64,000 nt of DNA, from NCBI GenBank assembly GCA_020736575.1, contig JAGPYM010000019.1, positions 372,001 through 436,000 on the forward strand. Direction: 5' to 3'. Made by a program: the position numbers and the translations under genes. The DNA comes from Thelonectria olida (taxonomy: Eukaryota > Ascomycota > Sordariomycetes > Hypocreales > Nectriaceae). Below are positions 33,195 through 43,638 of the stretch, one piece after another (within the stretch, counting starts at the first letter, position 1; each line of letters begins with the position of its first letter). The notes under the pieces are model-generated. The model was not told the DNA's origin. It did not search any database and saw only the letters and a list, made by a program, of their open reading frames with translations.

Positions 33195-34762
33195 TTAAAG
33201 CTCCTGTGAAGAGCCACACTTCCCCTGCTGCCACATCTTGACTGACTTGACAGTCATGCCGTGCGTGTCCCCCTCTCCCCAAGTCGGAAGCCATTTATCA
33301 GCAGCGCTCCAGAAGGTCCACTGTGCATTCGTAGCGTCGTTGATCCACGGCTTGTTGCCCACCTCGTCACTATTCGCAGCGTTAGCACCGACATCTGCCG
33401 TCATGGTGGGCGCTAGTATCGCCAGGGGCTCTGATAACGCAACGTTTGCGCGCCGGGAATAACACTTACAGGAACCATCCGTTAGTGCCTCCAACTGCAA
33501 CGTTGAGAATGAGGTAAAAAGGCTGGTCGAAAGGCGCATTGCCCGTCTTCGAGTCAGAGCCTGCCCACGGGTTTGCCAAGAGCGTCTGGTTCTCCGACAT
33601 CTCAGAGAACTTGCCGAAGTCGTACAACGGCTTGTTTTTCTTGTAGCCGATGAAGAGAATCTGATGAACCCTGCTGTCGATGTAGAAGTAGATGTACTTG
33701 TCCGTCCACTGCATCCCATAGGTGTGGAATTTCTCCGAGTAGTCTCCTCGACGGATCTTCTTAGCTCCCGTTGTGCGCCAGTACGCATCTGTCGCTGTCG
33801 TCGGCCCTAGGAAATTGGAGTCAATATTTATCGACTTGGGATTTCCCCTTGTCAATTGCCATGTCCGACTTACCCCAGTGATTCGTGCCCCAATAATAAT
33901 TGCGGCCTCCCTTTGGATAGTGTCGATCGTTTCCACGAGACTCCATGATGTCAATCTCGCCTTTTTCATCGTCAGTTTGAGGTCGTAAAAGAGAAACAAT
34001 ATTGATCTCACCACTGCGAGGCCACACCCCATAGACCGAATCTTCTGGCAACATCCAGATTGCAGGCCAGAGCCAGTCGCCCTTTGGCAGTTTCGCAACA
34101 ACCTCGACCTGGCCATACCGGATGCTCTTCTTGCCCTTTGTCGATAGACGGGCGGAGCGGATAGGAGGAATCATGTGGCCCTTGACCGGGTTCGACCTGA
34201 TGACGCACGACGTATTCTTCTCCCCAGTGCAGGATCCGTCGCCGCCATCCTTCTCCTTCCAGAGATTGAGGGTATAGTTGGCGTACAATTGATCATTGGT
34301 GATAGAGGTCGTCTCATTGGTGAGGGTAGGCACAATGTGCAATCCTTCAGCGTCCACATAGGAGTTTCTTTTGTCCGTAGTGGTCCAGTCGAACGCGCCG
34401 TTTCCAAACCCATCAATCTGAACCTCATGAGTCCAGACATCAGAGTCGAGCGTCTTGAAGTCATCTTCAAATATGAGACAATACTAGGTCAATTGTGTCA
34501 GCTCAAATCGTAGAGGTCAGAAGGCTAGTCATAGTTGACTCACATCTTTCTGCACATACGGCCAAGTGAGGAGGAAAGCAATGCCGCCTGCACCAGCGAA
34601 TCCCAGGATAAAGAACAGACCGACGATCACGTTGTTCCATCTAGTCTTCTTGAAGACAGGATCATTGAGCCATGGCTTCTCATACTCGCTTGTAAGCAAC
34701 GAGCTTGTAAACCTGTGTTTGCGGCTTGTGTTGGGGAAATAATTCTGCGTAGTCTCCTCCAT
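33195..34762 (-). CDS. Membrane-anchored GH16 beta-glucanase/transglycosylase-type protein, 429 aa
   Basis: Exons 34762-34544, 34483-34012, 33960-33874, 33806-33470 and 33369-33195; introns 60, 51, 67 and 100 nt; 1290 nt. ATG 34762 (MEETTQNYF). A single membrane segment at about residues 48-68 (IVGLFFILGFAGAGGIAFLL) follows a short polar N-terminus, so type II topology with the catalytic domain outside. The GH16 active site GEIDIMESRG is complete (E232, D234, E237) but exists only after intron 2 is removed. Other family stretches: GDWLWPAIWMLPEDSVYG, FHTYGMQWTDKYIYFYID and FDQPFYLILNVAVGGTNG. NxT/S sites are present. Probably acts on wall beta-glucan. Same strand and neighbour of the GT2 gene. 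Confidence 0.88.
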
Positions 34763-37700
34763 TGAGAAAGTAGGGTGCTTTGCAACCCCTGAAGGATGCC
34801 GGAGGCACAAGGTGGACTTGAACTGAGCAGAGTTTGCCTGACCCCGGAGCCAATACTACAGTAGTGCCACTGGTCCGTTGCGAGGTCTGGGTGCGGTGCT
34901 CAGTTACAGCGAAAGAAAAGAGTCAAGGGGTTGAAGGGGGAGCAGAAGAAATGAGATGGGATGAAAGTGAAAACCGCGAGAAGGGAGGAGGACGGCAATA
35001 TCATTGGCAAGGGTACCAGCAAAGGGACTTTGCATTCGAGTTACAGCCAGCTCGACAGTACAGCCTCCAATCCACACCATTCAGCTGTACCTCGTATCTG
35101 AGGAGTCATTGAATCTTTCACTATTGGATTTATCGGGTACCATTAGATCCGAAGGGATTCGAGAACTCGAGGAACCCGGTGGCTTACACCGACTCAGTTG
35201 AACGCCGTGGCCCAAGACTTGGCGCAATAGATAGCGGTATGGCCTAATGATACTGCCGTTGTGCTGTTTGGGTCTCTTCGGTCGTCAATCTACTAGAGCC
35301 TAGAACCTCCAGGGATAGGTATGACGAGGTGTGTCAAATAGTTTGGAATAGCAGCTTCGGATCTGATTCTCGGCATCCGCATTTGAAAAGCCTTCAGCTG
35401 ATGGCAGGGGTAGCTCCAACTCTCGCTCAGCTAGATGGAGATGTTTGCAGAAGCGATGAGTTGTTGATATCTTGTGGCTGCGCGTCGAAGCATTGCATGA
35501 GCTCAACCGTTGTGGATACTTCATACAAACGGCTCGTACATGTTCGAAAATAATAATTGCATTGTTAGTACAAAGTGGTGACACGGCAGTGGTCCGATGA
35601 CATGGGTGAGGCCAGCCACCGGTAGCCTCCAACCAACACTTGACTCAAGATAAGACAGGCTCGCGCATACTTGGTGAGCTCAAGCCAACGGATATGCTCT
35701 GCTTAGGTTAGCTCAGCTTCAGACAGTCGTTGAATGCACACGCTCGGTGCTAGTAGGTACCGGCGGCGAGTATTCCAGATGGGAGGAAGTCTCCAAGGTA
35801 ACAATGATCGAAGCCAAGTAGTCAACTGCAACATCACTACGAGAATACGAGCACACGGAGGCTCTCAAAACGGAATAGCCAATGGCGATATTCTCCGTAG
35901 GCATTCGTTAAGCGAAATGGATAAGGAGCACAACAGATCGATGGAAGAACGGAGAAGTGGCAGGATGCCGAAACAAGGCACACGGATAGGCTGTTGGATC
36001 AGGGAAGCGAAGACGCATCTCGACGGCGGTGCTACAGCTGTGTCTGTCTATCCACTCATAAGCGAAAGAGCTGGATACCGTGGCAGTTCACCCATCAGAT
36101 CCGAGAACTGAGATGAAGTGACTGGGATGGGAGGCGGCTCTTTGATACATCCACACCCTTGTCCATATTGATATCTGTGAAAAGCACATGGTTGTATTAT
36201 TCATATTTTATGCAAGCATTCTCCATTCTTATGCTGGGGCTCAGTGCCGCTGGTCTGAAGAGTCGCGCACAACTTGGCTTGTCCGAGCAGAGAGCCCCCA
36301 CCGCTCACCCCCACGACCAACCAGCTGTCCAGGTCAGGGTCGGGCCGATGAAACCGTTGAATCGGATGGGCAATCCGCGAGTTGAGCCGTCCACTTGGAG
36401 CGCTCGGGTATCGGTTGGGCCACAGCCGGCCGCCTTGTGAGCGGATCTCGTCAGGGGCATTAGCTGCTGCAGCTAACTACCAACAGTCCAAACACTGATA
36501 TCAGGCCGCTCCGCCCTTGACATTTCTTAGGCAGGGAGAGCCCGGCATTTCAATGTATTTTTACGCTGCGCCCGTTGTTCGCAATGCCTGCAGGCGGAGC
36601 AAAAGCCACCGCGATAACAAACCACCGGCCTGAGATTTCCCACGCGCGCACTCTGCAGGCAGATGCATGGTGGACCAGCGCCACCAACAGATTACCAGAA
36701 CCTGTGCACTTAACAATCCAGTCTAGGTCTTCTCACCCTTGCATTGTTTGCCATATTCCCAGTCTGGGACGCGCAATCGCCCTCGCATTCGGCGTGATGG
36801 GTTCTTATGCTGCACCGTTGCATCAATAGTCTTGTTCGAGACCATTGCCGGTTAAGCGCGAAAGTTCCAAAATCTGACAGATTCCAACGGTCTTGCGGCC
36901 GTTTTCCCTGCAAGCTCTTCTCGGGCTAATGCAGCTTTATCATTTCGACAAGGGCGAGCGATGAGTTGGTAAATGGAAATCAGGCCAGGACCCGCCTGGC
37001 AGGACGCCCAAAACAACTGCGACCGCACAGAGTCGGAGGCTCGGCACATCGTACAAGCAATCTCGCGAGCTTTGGCTTGTGACGCGGTTCCCACGTGGGC
37101 GCTGAAAGGGATTTTGTCTTGACTCTCAAGTCTCAACTGAGCGAGTGGATCTGTGCTACGTGAAGACTGATCGGTTCGCAACTACTTCCGAGCAACTGGC
37201 CCACAAGTGACGAGGTCGGGGAGTCGGAGAGGTAGAGTCGGCCCTCGTGGGGCGGCCAAGAAAGGCAGGGGGCCGTATCGTCATTAGCGACAGAGTTGCG
37301 CAACTCATGGTGGCCGGTCCGGATGTTGGTGAGTGGTTGACGCCTCACAGTGACTAGACATTTTTCATGAGGCAATGAGAAGATCAGAGTTGCCAGGGGC
37401 ACAAACAAGGCGTCCCGAGTGGAAAGTTTACTTCGATTGGCGTGAGATAACGAGTTGAGCCGAGAATTTCCAGTCGAGTTAATGGCTGGAGGACGTCAAT
37501 GCTGTGCTGATTCTCTGTTGGTGTCTGTCAACGCGGTCGCTGCTAGACGCCTCTCGCACACTTCAGTTGGCTTTTCCTCCAAAGGCGACTGACTAACATG
37601 TCATTCGCACATCGTAGATTGAGATACAAGTACGGAACGTGCAAGTGAGAATCAAGATTTACTACACTCGAAAACTATTCTATTACTTCCGTTGTCAACT

Positions 37701-37838
37701 GTGTTCGTCGAGGTGTTCCTTCAATTGTCATCTTGCTCAACGGCCACCCTAGAGCGGTCCAGTGTTGGCACAAGGCACGGAGACGACAACGTTCAAATTT
37801 CTAAATAGGATCCTAGCAGTTATTTTATAAAGTACTGC
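34763..37838. other. Gene-free region, 3.1 kb
   Basis: No frame on either strand shows recognisable domains or coherent coding character. Includes the promoter of the GH16 gene and the 3' flank of the regulator at 37839. Could hold long UTRs or non-coding RNA that I cannot detect by eye. Confidence 0.45.
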
Positions 37839-39509
37839 TTAGATCCCACTATGAGTATTTTGGAACAGCGTCGGGAAAAGAATCCGATCAAAATCAGAAT
37901 AATCAAGGCTGGACAAGTCTCCAGCGAGGCTGTTCAACCACCTCATGTCCTCTGGCTGTTGGGATAACGACTCGTTCGGTACTTCCTGAAGAGAGACGGC
38001 TGGATATAGCTTCAATATGTTGTTGAGATCCGAAGCACACTTTTCTTTCCATCTTTGATGCAACAAAATGAGCAACGACGCCGTATTTAGAGCCTCTCTG
38101 GTCGCGTCAGTGTTGTAAACCTTTGTGACATTGCTAAGACACCCCATTGCATCTTTGAGCTGAGCTATGGATGAAATGGTGTCAATGGCGAGTAACATGC
38201 AGACAATTTGGAATGGTATATTGGCCATGTGGTGCCAAGGAGCGCGGTCATCCAGGATGGCTTGAGCGGACTCGATGCCTTTTGCGGTGACGGACAGTAT
38301 TTGATCGAGTGTCGTGCCTGTGAAGGTCGCATTCATCGACTGCATTCGGCGGCAGAGGCACAGCGCCAAATTACATTGAGCGAGAACCGACGGGGGGCTC
38401 GAGTGAGTGCGGCTGAGGACGGCAAATAGAGCAGCTTCGAGATCCGAAAGGTCAGGGGCCTTTTCTGGATCCAGCTCTGCAGAGTATGGCAGGAGCTCCA
38501 TGACCTCGCATGTAAGATCTCCTTGTCGCCTCGACGGCATGATATCGCTTGCGTTACAAAGGGAAACTCTGGAACGGCCCATGTCAAATGACGTCCAAAT
38601 GTTGAGGTGCTGGGCGACGGCCAGTAGCCTCCTTCGGAGGTCCGAGTCGACCTCTTCCTGGGGAGACAGGAGAACAGATTCATTGGATGGCTCGCAATGC
38701 AGGCCAGCTGCTTCCACCATGTGCATGAGTATACAGCTGGCCATCCAGGCCGTGTGATGGGTCCCCGCAACTCTTAGATACACAACTCGAAGGATCCACG
38801 CCGTGATGCTGGCTGCGGTAGGAATGTCAGATATCGTCTGCTCAAGTTTGAACCTTGCTGACTCTACCAAGTCAGTCTCCACGGCCGACGGCTGCACTTG
38901 CGAGAAGAGGCATCCGAGTGCTGCTATGCCGCACAACAGAGCCTCCTCCATCTGGCCATTGTCCCCAACCACCATCCACCTGCTCTCGATTTGCCGTTTG
39001 ACGTAGTCGGGCTCCACGAAGCCGTAGACCGGGTGCACCTTATCAAGGTAGACATCCGCTAGGCTACGCATGTCGACCTGTGACAGCATCTCCGTAATTG
39101 GTCGACATGATGGAATGCCACTCATTTTGCGGGCTCCCAGAAAGGCGTTCCAGGCAAAAGAATGCATCCTCGGAGCATTCTTAGGATCAAGCCTCAAGGC
39201 TAGTCTTCTTAGAAATGCGGCCCCGGAGTTTGCCTCCAGAGACCGGAGAGAAGTCGCCGACGATGCTGCATTGTCGTTCCGTGTGGGTGGTGCATCTGGT
39301 TGATCTAGGCCCAATGGAGAGGAGACAGCGGCACCCTGATTCTGTTCCTGGGCCTTTCTCTTTTTGTGACTGGAGCTTCCCCCATACGCACACTCATATT
39401 CAAACCGAACACATGTCCCACAGGGCTGAGCTCCGTCGCACTTGCGTTTGAGCTCTCGACACGTCTTGCATGCGAGTCTTGACCTTTTGCGGCCCTGTGA
39501 CTGAGGCAT
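37839..39509 (-). CDS. Zn2Cys6 transcription factor with fungal TF domain, 556 aa
   Basis: Single exon. The frame opens with TTG 39527, but the first ATG is 39509 (MPQSQGRKRS), which I use. The zinc cluster is at residues 14-40: ACKTCRELKRKCDG then PCGTCVRFEYEC, preceded and followed by basic stretches (HKKRKAQEQ). The middle region has the usual regulatory-domain landmarks: LADVYLDKVHPVYGFVEPD, ALLCGIAALGCLFS, AAGLHCEPSNES, LRRRLLAVAQHLNIW and RVSLCNASDIMPSR. No lesions seen. It is divergently transcribed from an MFS transporter gene across a 470-bp promoter that holds a phased CGG repeat, making that transporter its likely target. Confidence 0.9.
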   Translation of the reverse strand: MPQSQGRKRSRLACKTCRELKRKCDGAQPCGTCVRFEYECAYGGSSSHKKRKAQEQNQGAAVSSPLGLDQPDAPPTRNDNAASSATSLRSLEANSGAAFLRRLALRLDPKNAPRMHSFAWNAFLGARKMSGIPSCRPITEMLSQVDMRSLADVYLDKVHPVYGFVEPDYVKRQIESRWMVVGDNGQMEEALLCGIAALGCLFSQVQPSAVETDLVESARFKLEQTISDIPTAASITAWILRVVYLRVAGTHHTAWMASCILMHMVEAAGLHCEPSNESVLLSPQEEVDSDLRRRLLAVAQHLNIWTSFDMGRSRVSLCNASDIMPSRRQGDLTCEVMELLPYSAELDPEKAPDLSDLEAALFAVLSRTHSSPPSVLAQCNLALCLCRRMQSMNATFTGTTLDQILSVTAKGIESAQAILDDRAPWHHMANIPFQIVCMLLAIDTISSIAQLKDAMGCLSNVTKVYNTDATREALNTASLLILLHQRWKEKCASDLNNILKLYPAVSLQEVPNESLSQQPEDMRWLNSLAGDLSSLDYSDFDRILFPTLFQNTHSGI

Positions 39510-39978
39510 GTGATGGTTGCTGTCCAAGCACCTGCAGATTTAGAGGGCTGGAACGACAAACGAGCCAATGTTTCGAACAGAAGACAGATTGTTCAGGTAT
39601 GATGATATCATAGCATTGGAATAATAAGAAACGAGCAGCAAGAATGATGACAGAGCAAAGAATTGGTCATCGGAGGAGCGGAGCAGAGTGGCGACGGTAA
39701 TCACGGGAAAAGCGGAAAGGCGGTAAAAGCGGCAATCGCGGCAATCGCGGCAATCGCGGCAATCACGGCGATGATAGAGGGCATAAATGTCAAGACTCAG
39801 ATGAAATCACTTTGTATTTTGTAGCTTTATCCCGCGCGAGGAGTCTAAGATTGCTAAGACAACATAGTATACTTTGTTTAAATTCGAACCAATCGTCGCT
39901 TCGCATTGGGGAGTATCAAAGTCACCCCCTACCTACCAACGTCCGACTCGGTCTGTCAGTCACCACTCACGCCTCACC
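39510..39978. promoter_or_regulatory. Shared divergent promoter of the Zn2Cys6 regulator and MFS transporter
   Basis: Head-to-head start codons at 39509 (minus) and 39979 (plus). The interval carries the CGG-phased tandem repeat described separately, about 220 nt from the regulator start and 210 nt from the transporter start. Confidence 0.6.
39730..39768 (+). repeat. Tandem 9-bp repeat CGGCAATCG with CGG every 9 bp
   Basis: CGG occurs at 39730, 39739, 39748, 39757 and 39766, separated by CAATCG (last spacer CAATCA). Zn2Cys6 dimers bind paired CGG triplets with fixed spacing, so a direct CGG array with 6-bp spacers could be a multi-site operator. Function is inferred; simple slippage repeat is the alternative. 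Confidence 0.7.
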
Positions 39979-41280
39979 ATGCTGCTTTTTGCGGAGAAGA
40001 ATCATGCATCCGACCGCTCAGACGACGATCCCTCAGTCAGTTTAGAGCAGTCAATCCTTCAAATAGAACAGCAATCACCACCCCCTCAACCCAACGAAGC
40101 CCCAGATGGGGGTTTAGTAGCATGGGTGCAGGTCTTCCTCGCCCACATCGTCTTCTTCAACACCTGGGGTGTTGCCAACGGGTACGGAATCTTTCAGCAA
40201 TATTACACACAAACTCTTGGCGAGAGCGAATCCTCCATCTCATGGATCGGCAGTGTGCAGGTCTTCTTTCTTTTTCTAGTCGGCGTCCCTGCAGGACGCT
40301 TAACTGACGGAGGTCACTTCCGGCTCATCTTCACGTGCGGCGTGTTCCTTCAGGTATTGGGCATCTTCATGGCGTCGCTATCAAAAACCTACTGGCAGAT
40401 CTTTCTTGCACAGGCCGTTTGCGTGGGCATAGGCAACGGTTGCGCCTTCTGTCCAGCCCTAGCTGCCTTGTCGCAGTACTTCAATAAATACCGAGCCTTC
40501 GCTGTTGGCCTTGCCGCTGCTGGCGGTGCTGTTGGAGGCCTTGTGTACCCGGTCTTGATCAACTGGTTGATCTTCAAGGATGGCTTTGGGTTCCCTTGGA
40601 CTTTACGGGTCATGGGCTTCCTCATGCTTGCAACCTACGTCCCTTGTCTCGTATGGTTGAAACCGCGCCTGCCACCCCGGACAAGCGGACCATGGATAGA
40701 CTGGTCAGCGTTCCACGAGCTGCCGTTTGTATTCTTCTCGATGAGCATGTTCTTGAACTTTTGGGGGCTGTATTTCGCCTTTTTCTATCTGGGAACATTT
40801 GCTCGGGATCAGATCGGGATTGCTGAGCCTATCTACTTGTTGATGATTCTCAACGGCGTCGGCGTTATCGGGCGCATCGTTCCAAACATTATCGGCGACA
40901 AATGGACGGGGACACTCAATATGCTCATTCCACTGAGCTTCGCCGCAAGCCTGCTGGTCTATTGTTGGGCAGCGATTGAGTCTAAGGCGGGCCTTTTCGC
41001 CTTCGCAGTCATATACGGATTGATCGCGGCGGCATTGCAGGCTCTGTTCCCAGCCGTCGCCACCACCATGACACCTGATCCTAGCAGGACTGGAACTCGA
41101 GTCGGAATGATCTTGGGCCTTGTCAGTTTCGCCAATCTCACGGGTCCAGCTATCTGTGGAGCTCTGGTAAACGAAGAGCATGGGAGTTATTTGGGAGCAC
41201 AGTTGTTTGCTGCGTCGTCGATTCTGCTTGGGGCGATTATGGCTTTAGCTGTGAGGATAGTAAAAAGAGAAATAGTATAA
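39979..41280 (+). CDS. MFS monocarboxylate-type transporter, 433 aa
   Basis: Single exon. The frame is open from 39874, but the first ATG is 39979 (MLLFAEKNHA). A polar N-terminus with acidic Ser/Asp and Pro/Gln runs leads to the family signature APDGGLVAWVQVFLAH, typical of fungal MCH/monocarboxylate porters. About twelve membrane segments follow, for example FFLFLVGVPAGRLTDGGHFR, AVCVGIGNGCAFCPALAALS (then FNKYRAFAVGLAAAGGAVGG), VFFSMSMFLNFWGLYFAFFY and the final AASSILLGAIMALAV. YFNKYRAFAVG is the conserved helix 4/5 loop. Substrate cannot be told; members carry monocarboxylates, riboflavin or secondary metabolites. Divergent from a Zn2Cys6 gene. No lesions. Confidence 0.9.
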   Translation: MLLFAEKNHASDRSDDDPSVSLEQSILQIEQQSPPPQPNEAPDGGLVAWVQVFLAHIVFFNTWGVANGYGIFQQYYTQTLGESESSISWIGSVQVFFLFLVGVPAGRLTDGGHFRLIFTCGVFLQVLGIFMASLSKTYWQIFLAQAVCVGIGNGCAFCPALAALSQYFNKYRAFAVGLAAAGGAVGGLVYPVLINWLIFKDGFGFPWTLRVMGFLMLATYVPCLVWLKPRLPPRTSGPWIDWSAFHELPFVFFSMSMFLNFWGLYFAFFYLGTFARDQIGIAEPIYLLMILNGVGVIGRIVPNIIGDKWTGTLNMLIPLSFAASLLVYCWAAIESKAGLFAFAVIYGLIAAALQALFPAVATTMTPDPSRTGTRVGMILGLVSFANLTGPAICGALVNEEHGSYLGAQLFAASSILLGAIMALAVRIVKREIV

Positions 41281-41480
41281 GATTATAAAATAGACCAAGC
41301 CAACCGTGAGCCCTATTGAGAAGCTTATTGTGATAGATACAAGGCTAGGGTTTGGCCTGTATCGACCTCTATTGTGTGCCTAGATTATCGGCTTTTTTAA
41401 CAATAATAAATAGACCAAGATATTGTTTTAATTTTATTTTATATTAAATTAAATCAAAACACCGTATAAACGTTAAACAC
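41281..41480. other. AT-rich interval
   Basis: Strongly AT-rich at about 41390-41465 with a short direct repeat (AAATAGACCAAG near 41289 and 41409). It resembles RIP-mutated or terminator-like sequence; no gene. Confidence 0.4.
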
Positions 41481-43115
41481 TTAGAACCAATCCGCCAGGG
41501 TAGCAATGCCAGGCGAGTCTGCACCGGTCTTGCGCGCGACCTCTTGCAAGCGTCTGCTCCTTCGGGGCGGTATAAGAGCAACTTTAAGGGGGTCCGCAGG
41601 TCCAGGTAAAGATTGTCGAGCCGCAGACGGCAATTTGGAGGCGCTCGATCGTCGTCGGGGGTCACGTCCGCTCTTTCCGCGAGCCTTGGACACTTTGGAT
41701 GGATGAACTAGACCAAGAGCGGTGCGTGGGATTTGTTGAGCCCGTCCACTCTCTGCATGGCTGCGCTGTGAAGTTGATGTGGCAGAAGAGGGATTGGCAT
41801 CACCAGTCCGTAATCCTGCGGGATCAATGGCCGGACATGGTGGTTCTTGGGGAGACACGTTCAGGCCATCAGACACTTGGCTGTGATTTGCTTCGGCAGA
41901 CGATGGAGATCCGAATAGACACCATCTCAGATGTGCTCTTCCCGGGCTATTGCTGTCGCCGTCGAGCCCATCCGAAATACTGGCCGCAGGCGCTTCTTGC
42001 TGAGACGCGTCGAGCATACCGGACGCTTCGTGATTTGGCTCGACAGCGAGGATTGACTCGAATATCGACCTGGGGGGTGCTTCTTCCGTTCCATGTCTGT
42101 CGCCCTCGATCGCGGCCGTTGGAGGAGGGGTAGGATCGTCACCCACTTCCTCACGAAGCATCTCCTGAAGAGGCTGTTCATGCTTCCACGACATCCCAGG
42201 CAGCACACCCCATTTGCTATTCCATATTCCTGTCTCCATCCAGTTATTCTTCACTCTCTCATAGGCTGTCGTATTAATACCGAGAGGGGGTGGGATGGTG
42301 GCTCGCTGAACGTTTAGACCGTCCTGGCTCTGTCCGTTCCCTGCCCACGCCTGAAGGGCAGCTTGATACTGGACTTCGCCGTAGATTGTCATGTTGAGGT
42401 CGGACCAGTCCGGAGCAGAGGGTTCGGGAAGATTCATGTCGTCTTGAATCCGTTCGCGTTCTTTCGACACCTGATAGACAAACTGATAGAATGGGCGTGA
42501 CGCCTCACGTTCGCGTTCTCGTATTGGCCGTCGCTCCGCAATCCGTCGCAGCTCCTCGGTGCTCTTCCGTCGACTCGGTTTCGCCTTTGTTCTCTCAGAG
42601 GGGAGGCCGAAAAGAGGAGTCGCGGCTCCAGCCTCCGAATCAATCTCCCATTCAGATTCGGGCTCGAGCGGTTCTTCGTGCTTCCACCTCCATACGCCGC
42701 CCCTGGATTTCCACTTGTCGTTCCAGATGCCCTGCTCCACCCATCGCTTTTTAACGTTCTCCCAAGCAAGCTTGCAGTGGTTCGTACCGACCGGCTGACG
42801 GCGTGTTGGGTATCGATCTCCTTCGTAGAGCCGATCTATCTCTTCACTCTTTTCGGTGGCGAATCGGTTGGAGGGTAACGATGCCCCATGCTCTCGTATC
42901 AGTTGCCATTTTCGTTCCTCACGGCGTCGCTGTTCCTCGCTAGGCGGGTTGGGACTCTGAGATAGGGTTGAGTTGTGTGACAAGTGAGATGTGTATGATG
43001 GCGGAGGTTCACTGAACCGCTCTCTCGCACGATCGAGTCGCTGCGGATCTACGACCAGTGCTGCTAGAGCCATATCAGCTCGAAATAGCCCATCTCCTCG
43101 GATCGAATCAGCCAT
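41481..43115 (-). CDS. Hypothetical protein with duplicated GIWNxKW/WKHExP motifs, 544 aa
   Basis: Single exon from ATG 43115 (MADSIRGDGL). I do not recognise a named domain. It is hydrophilic, basic and Ser/Pro-rich, without signal peptide or membrane helix. Two copies of one motif are plain. The first is WENVKKRWVEQGIWNDKW followed by WRWKHEEPLEPESEWE. The second is YERVKNNWMETGIWNSKW followed by MSWKHEQPLQEMLREE, about 150 residues later. Between them is a charged coiled-coil-like stretch (RIAERRPIREREREASRP). The C-terminus is basic (RGKSGRDPRRRSS; PPRRSRRLQEVARK), so nuclear location is possible. AT-rich tracts flank the gene on both sides. I think related proteins occur in several fungi but cannot give a function. 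Confidence 0.75.
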   Translation of the reverse strand: MADSIRGDGLFRADMALAALVVDPQRLDRARERFSEPPPSYTSHLSHNSTLSQSPNPPSEEQRRREERKWQLIREHGASLPSNRFATEKSEEIDRLYEGDRYPTRRQPVGTNHCKLAWENVKKRWVEQGIWNDKWKSRGGVWRWKHEEPLEPESEWEIDSEAGAATPLFGLPSERTKAKPSRRKSTEELRRIAERRPIREREREASRPFYQFVYQVSKERERIQDDMNLPEPSAPDWSDLNMTIYGEVQYQAALQAWAGNGQSQDGLNVQRATIPPPLGINTTAYERVKNNWMETGIWNSKWGVLPGMSWKHEQPLQEMLREEVGDDPTPPPTAAIEGDRHGTEEAPPRSIFESILAVEPNHEASGMLDASQQEAPAASISDGLDGDSNSPGRAHLRWCLFGSPSSAEANHSQVSDGLNVSPQEPPCPAIDPAGLRTGDANPSSATSTSQRSHAESGRAQQIPRTALGLVHPSKVSKARGKSGRDPRRRSSASKLPSAARQSLPGPADPLKVALIPPRRSRRLQEVARKTGADSPGIATLADWF

Positions 43116-43377
43116 AGTGAAGTTGCCGTGTAGAATAGAGGAAGCAGGACTGCGGTGGAGGGAACGGATAGACGAAACAGAATATATCTGGGCGTGAGAG
43201 GAGGACGTGAGAAGCCATGACGGAAATGTTGTTCGCGTTGCTGAGCTGTGGCGGATGGGTCGTGTTTCTTTTTGGAGGGGAAGTGAACAAAGATTCTTTG
43301 TGCAACCCCCTCCCCTCCCCTACTTAGTTGCTCCACCTCACCTTACACCATTTTCAGGTAAAATATTGGGTAGTTGA

Positions 43378-43432
43378 GCGGATTGTAAGTACTATTATAA
43401 ACAGATTACTAGTCAAGGTACTTACAATGCGC
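43378..43432. repeat. Inverted repeat, 15-bp arms, in AT-rich sequence
   Basis: Arm 43378-43392 (GCGGATTGTAAGTAC) and arm 43418-43432 (GTACTTACAATGCGC) are inverse complements with one mismatch, separated by 25 nt. It lies in an AT-rich stretch (43350-43500) upstream of the kinase. Could be a MITE-like remnant or a hairpin. Confidence 0.65.
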
Positions 43433-43638
43433 TTAATACTAAGGGATTAGGAGTTTATTTACTAAAATAGTAACTCTTTTTACATATTATTTTAAGTACC
43501 TTTCCTTTTTCCCATCCAGCCTGGGTCTAAGCTAATACCAAGCCACTGCACTACTTGTCAAAAGAGCCTTTGCTACCATTCGAGTATGGATGCCTTCGTA
43601 AAGTCATCGTGCAGGATAATGTGAACACTATCATTGGT

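Noticed and set aside
34763..37838. Several 60-125 codon frames in the 3-kb gap
   Set aside because: Composition is unlike a protein, no domains, no consistent splice partners.
39511..39527. Upstream start of the Zn2Cys6 regulator
   Set aside because: The codon at 39527 is TTG; ATG 39509 is six codons later and leaves the zinc cluster complete.
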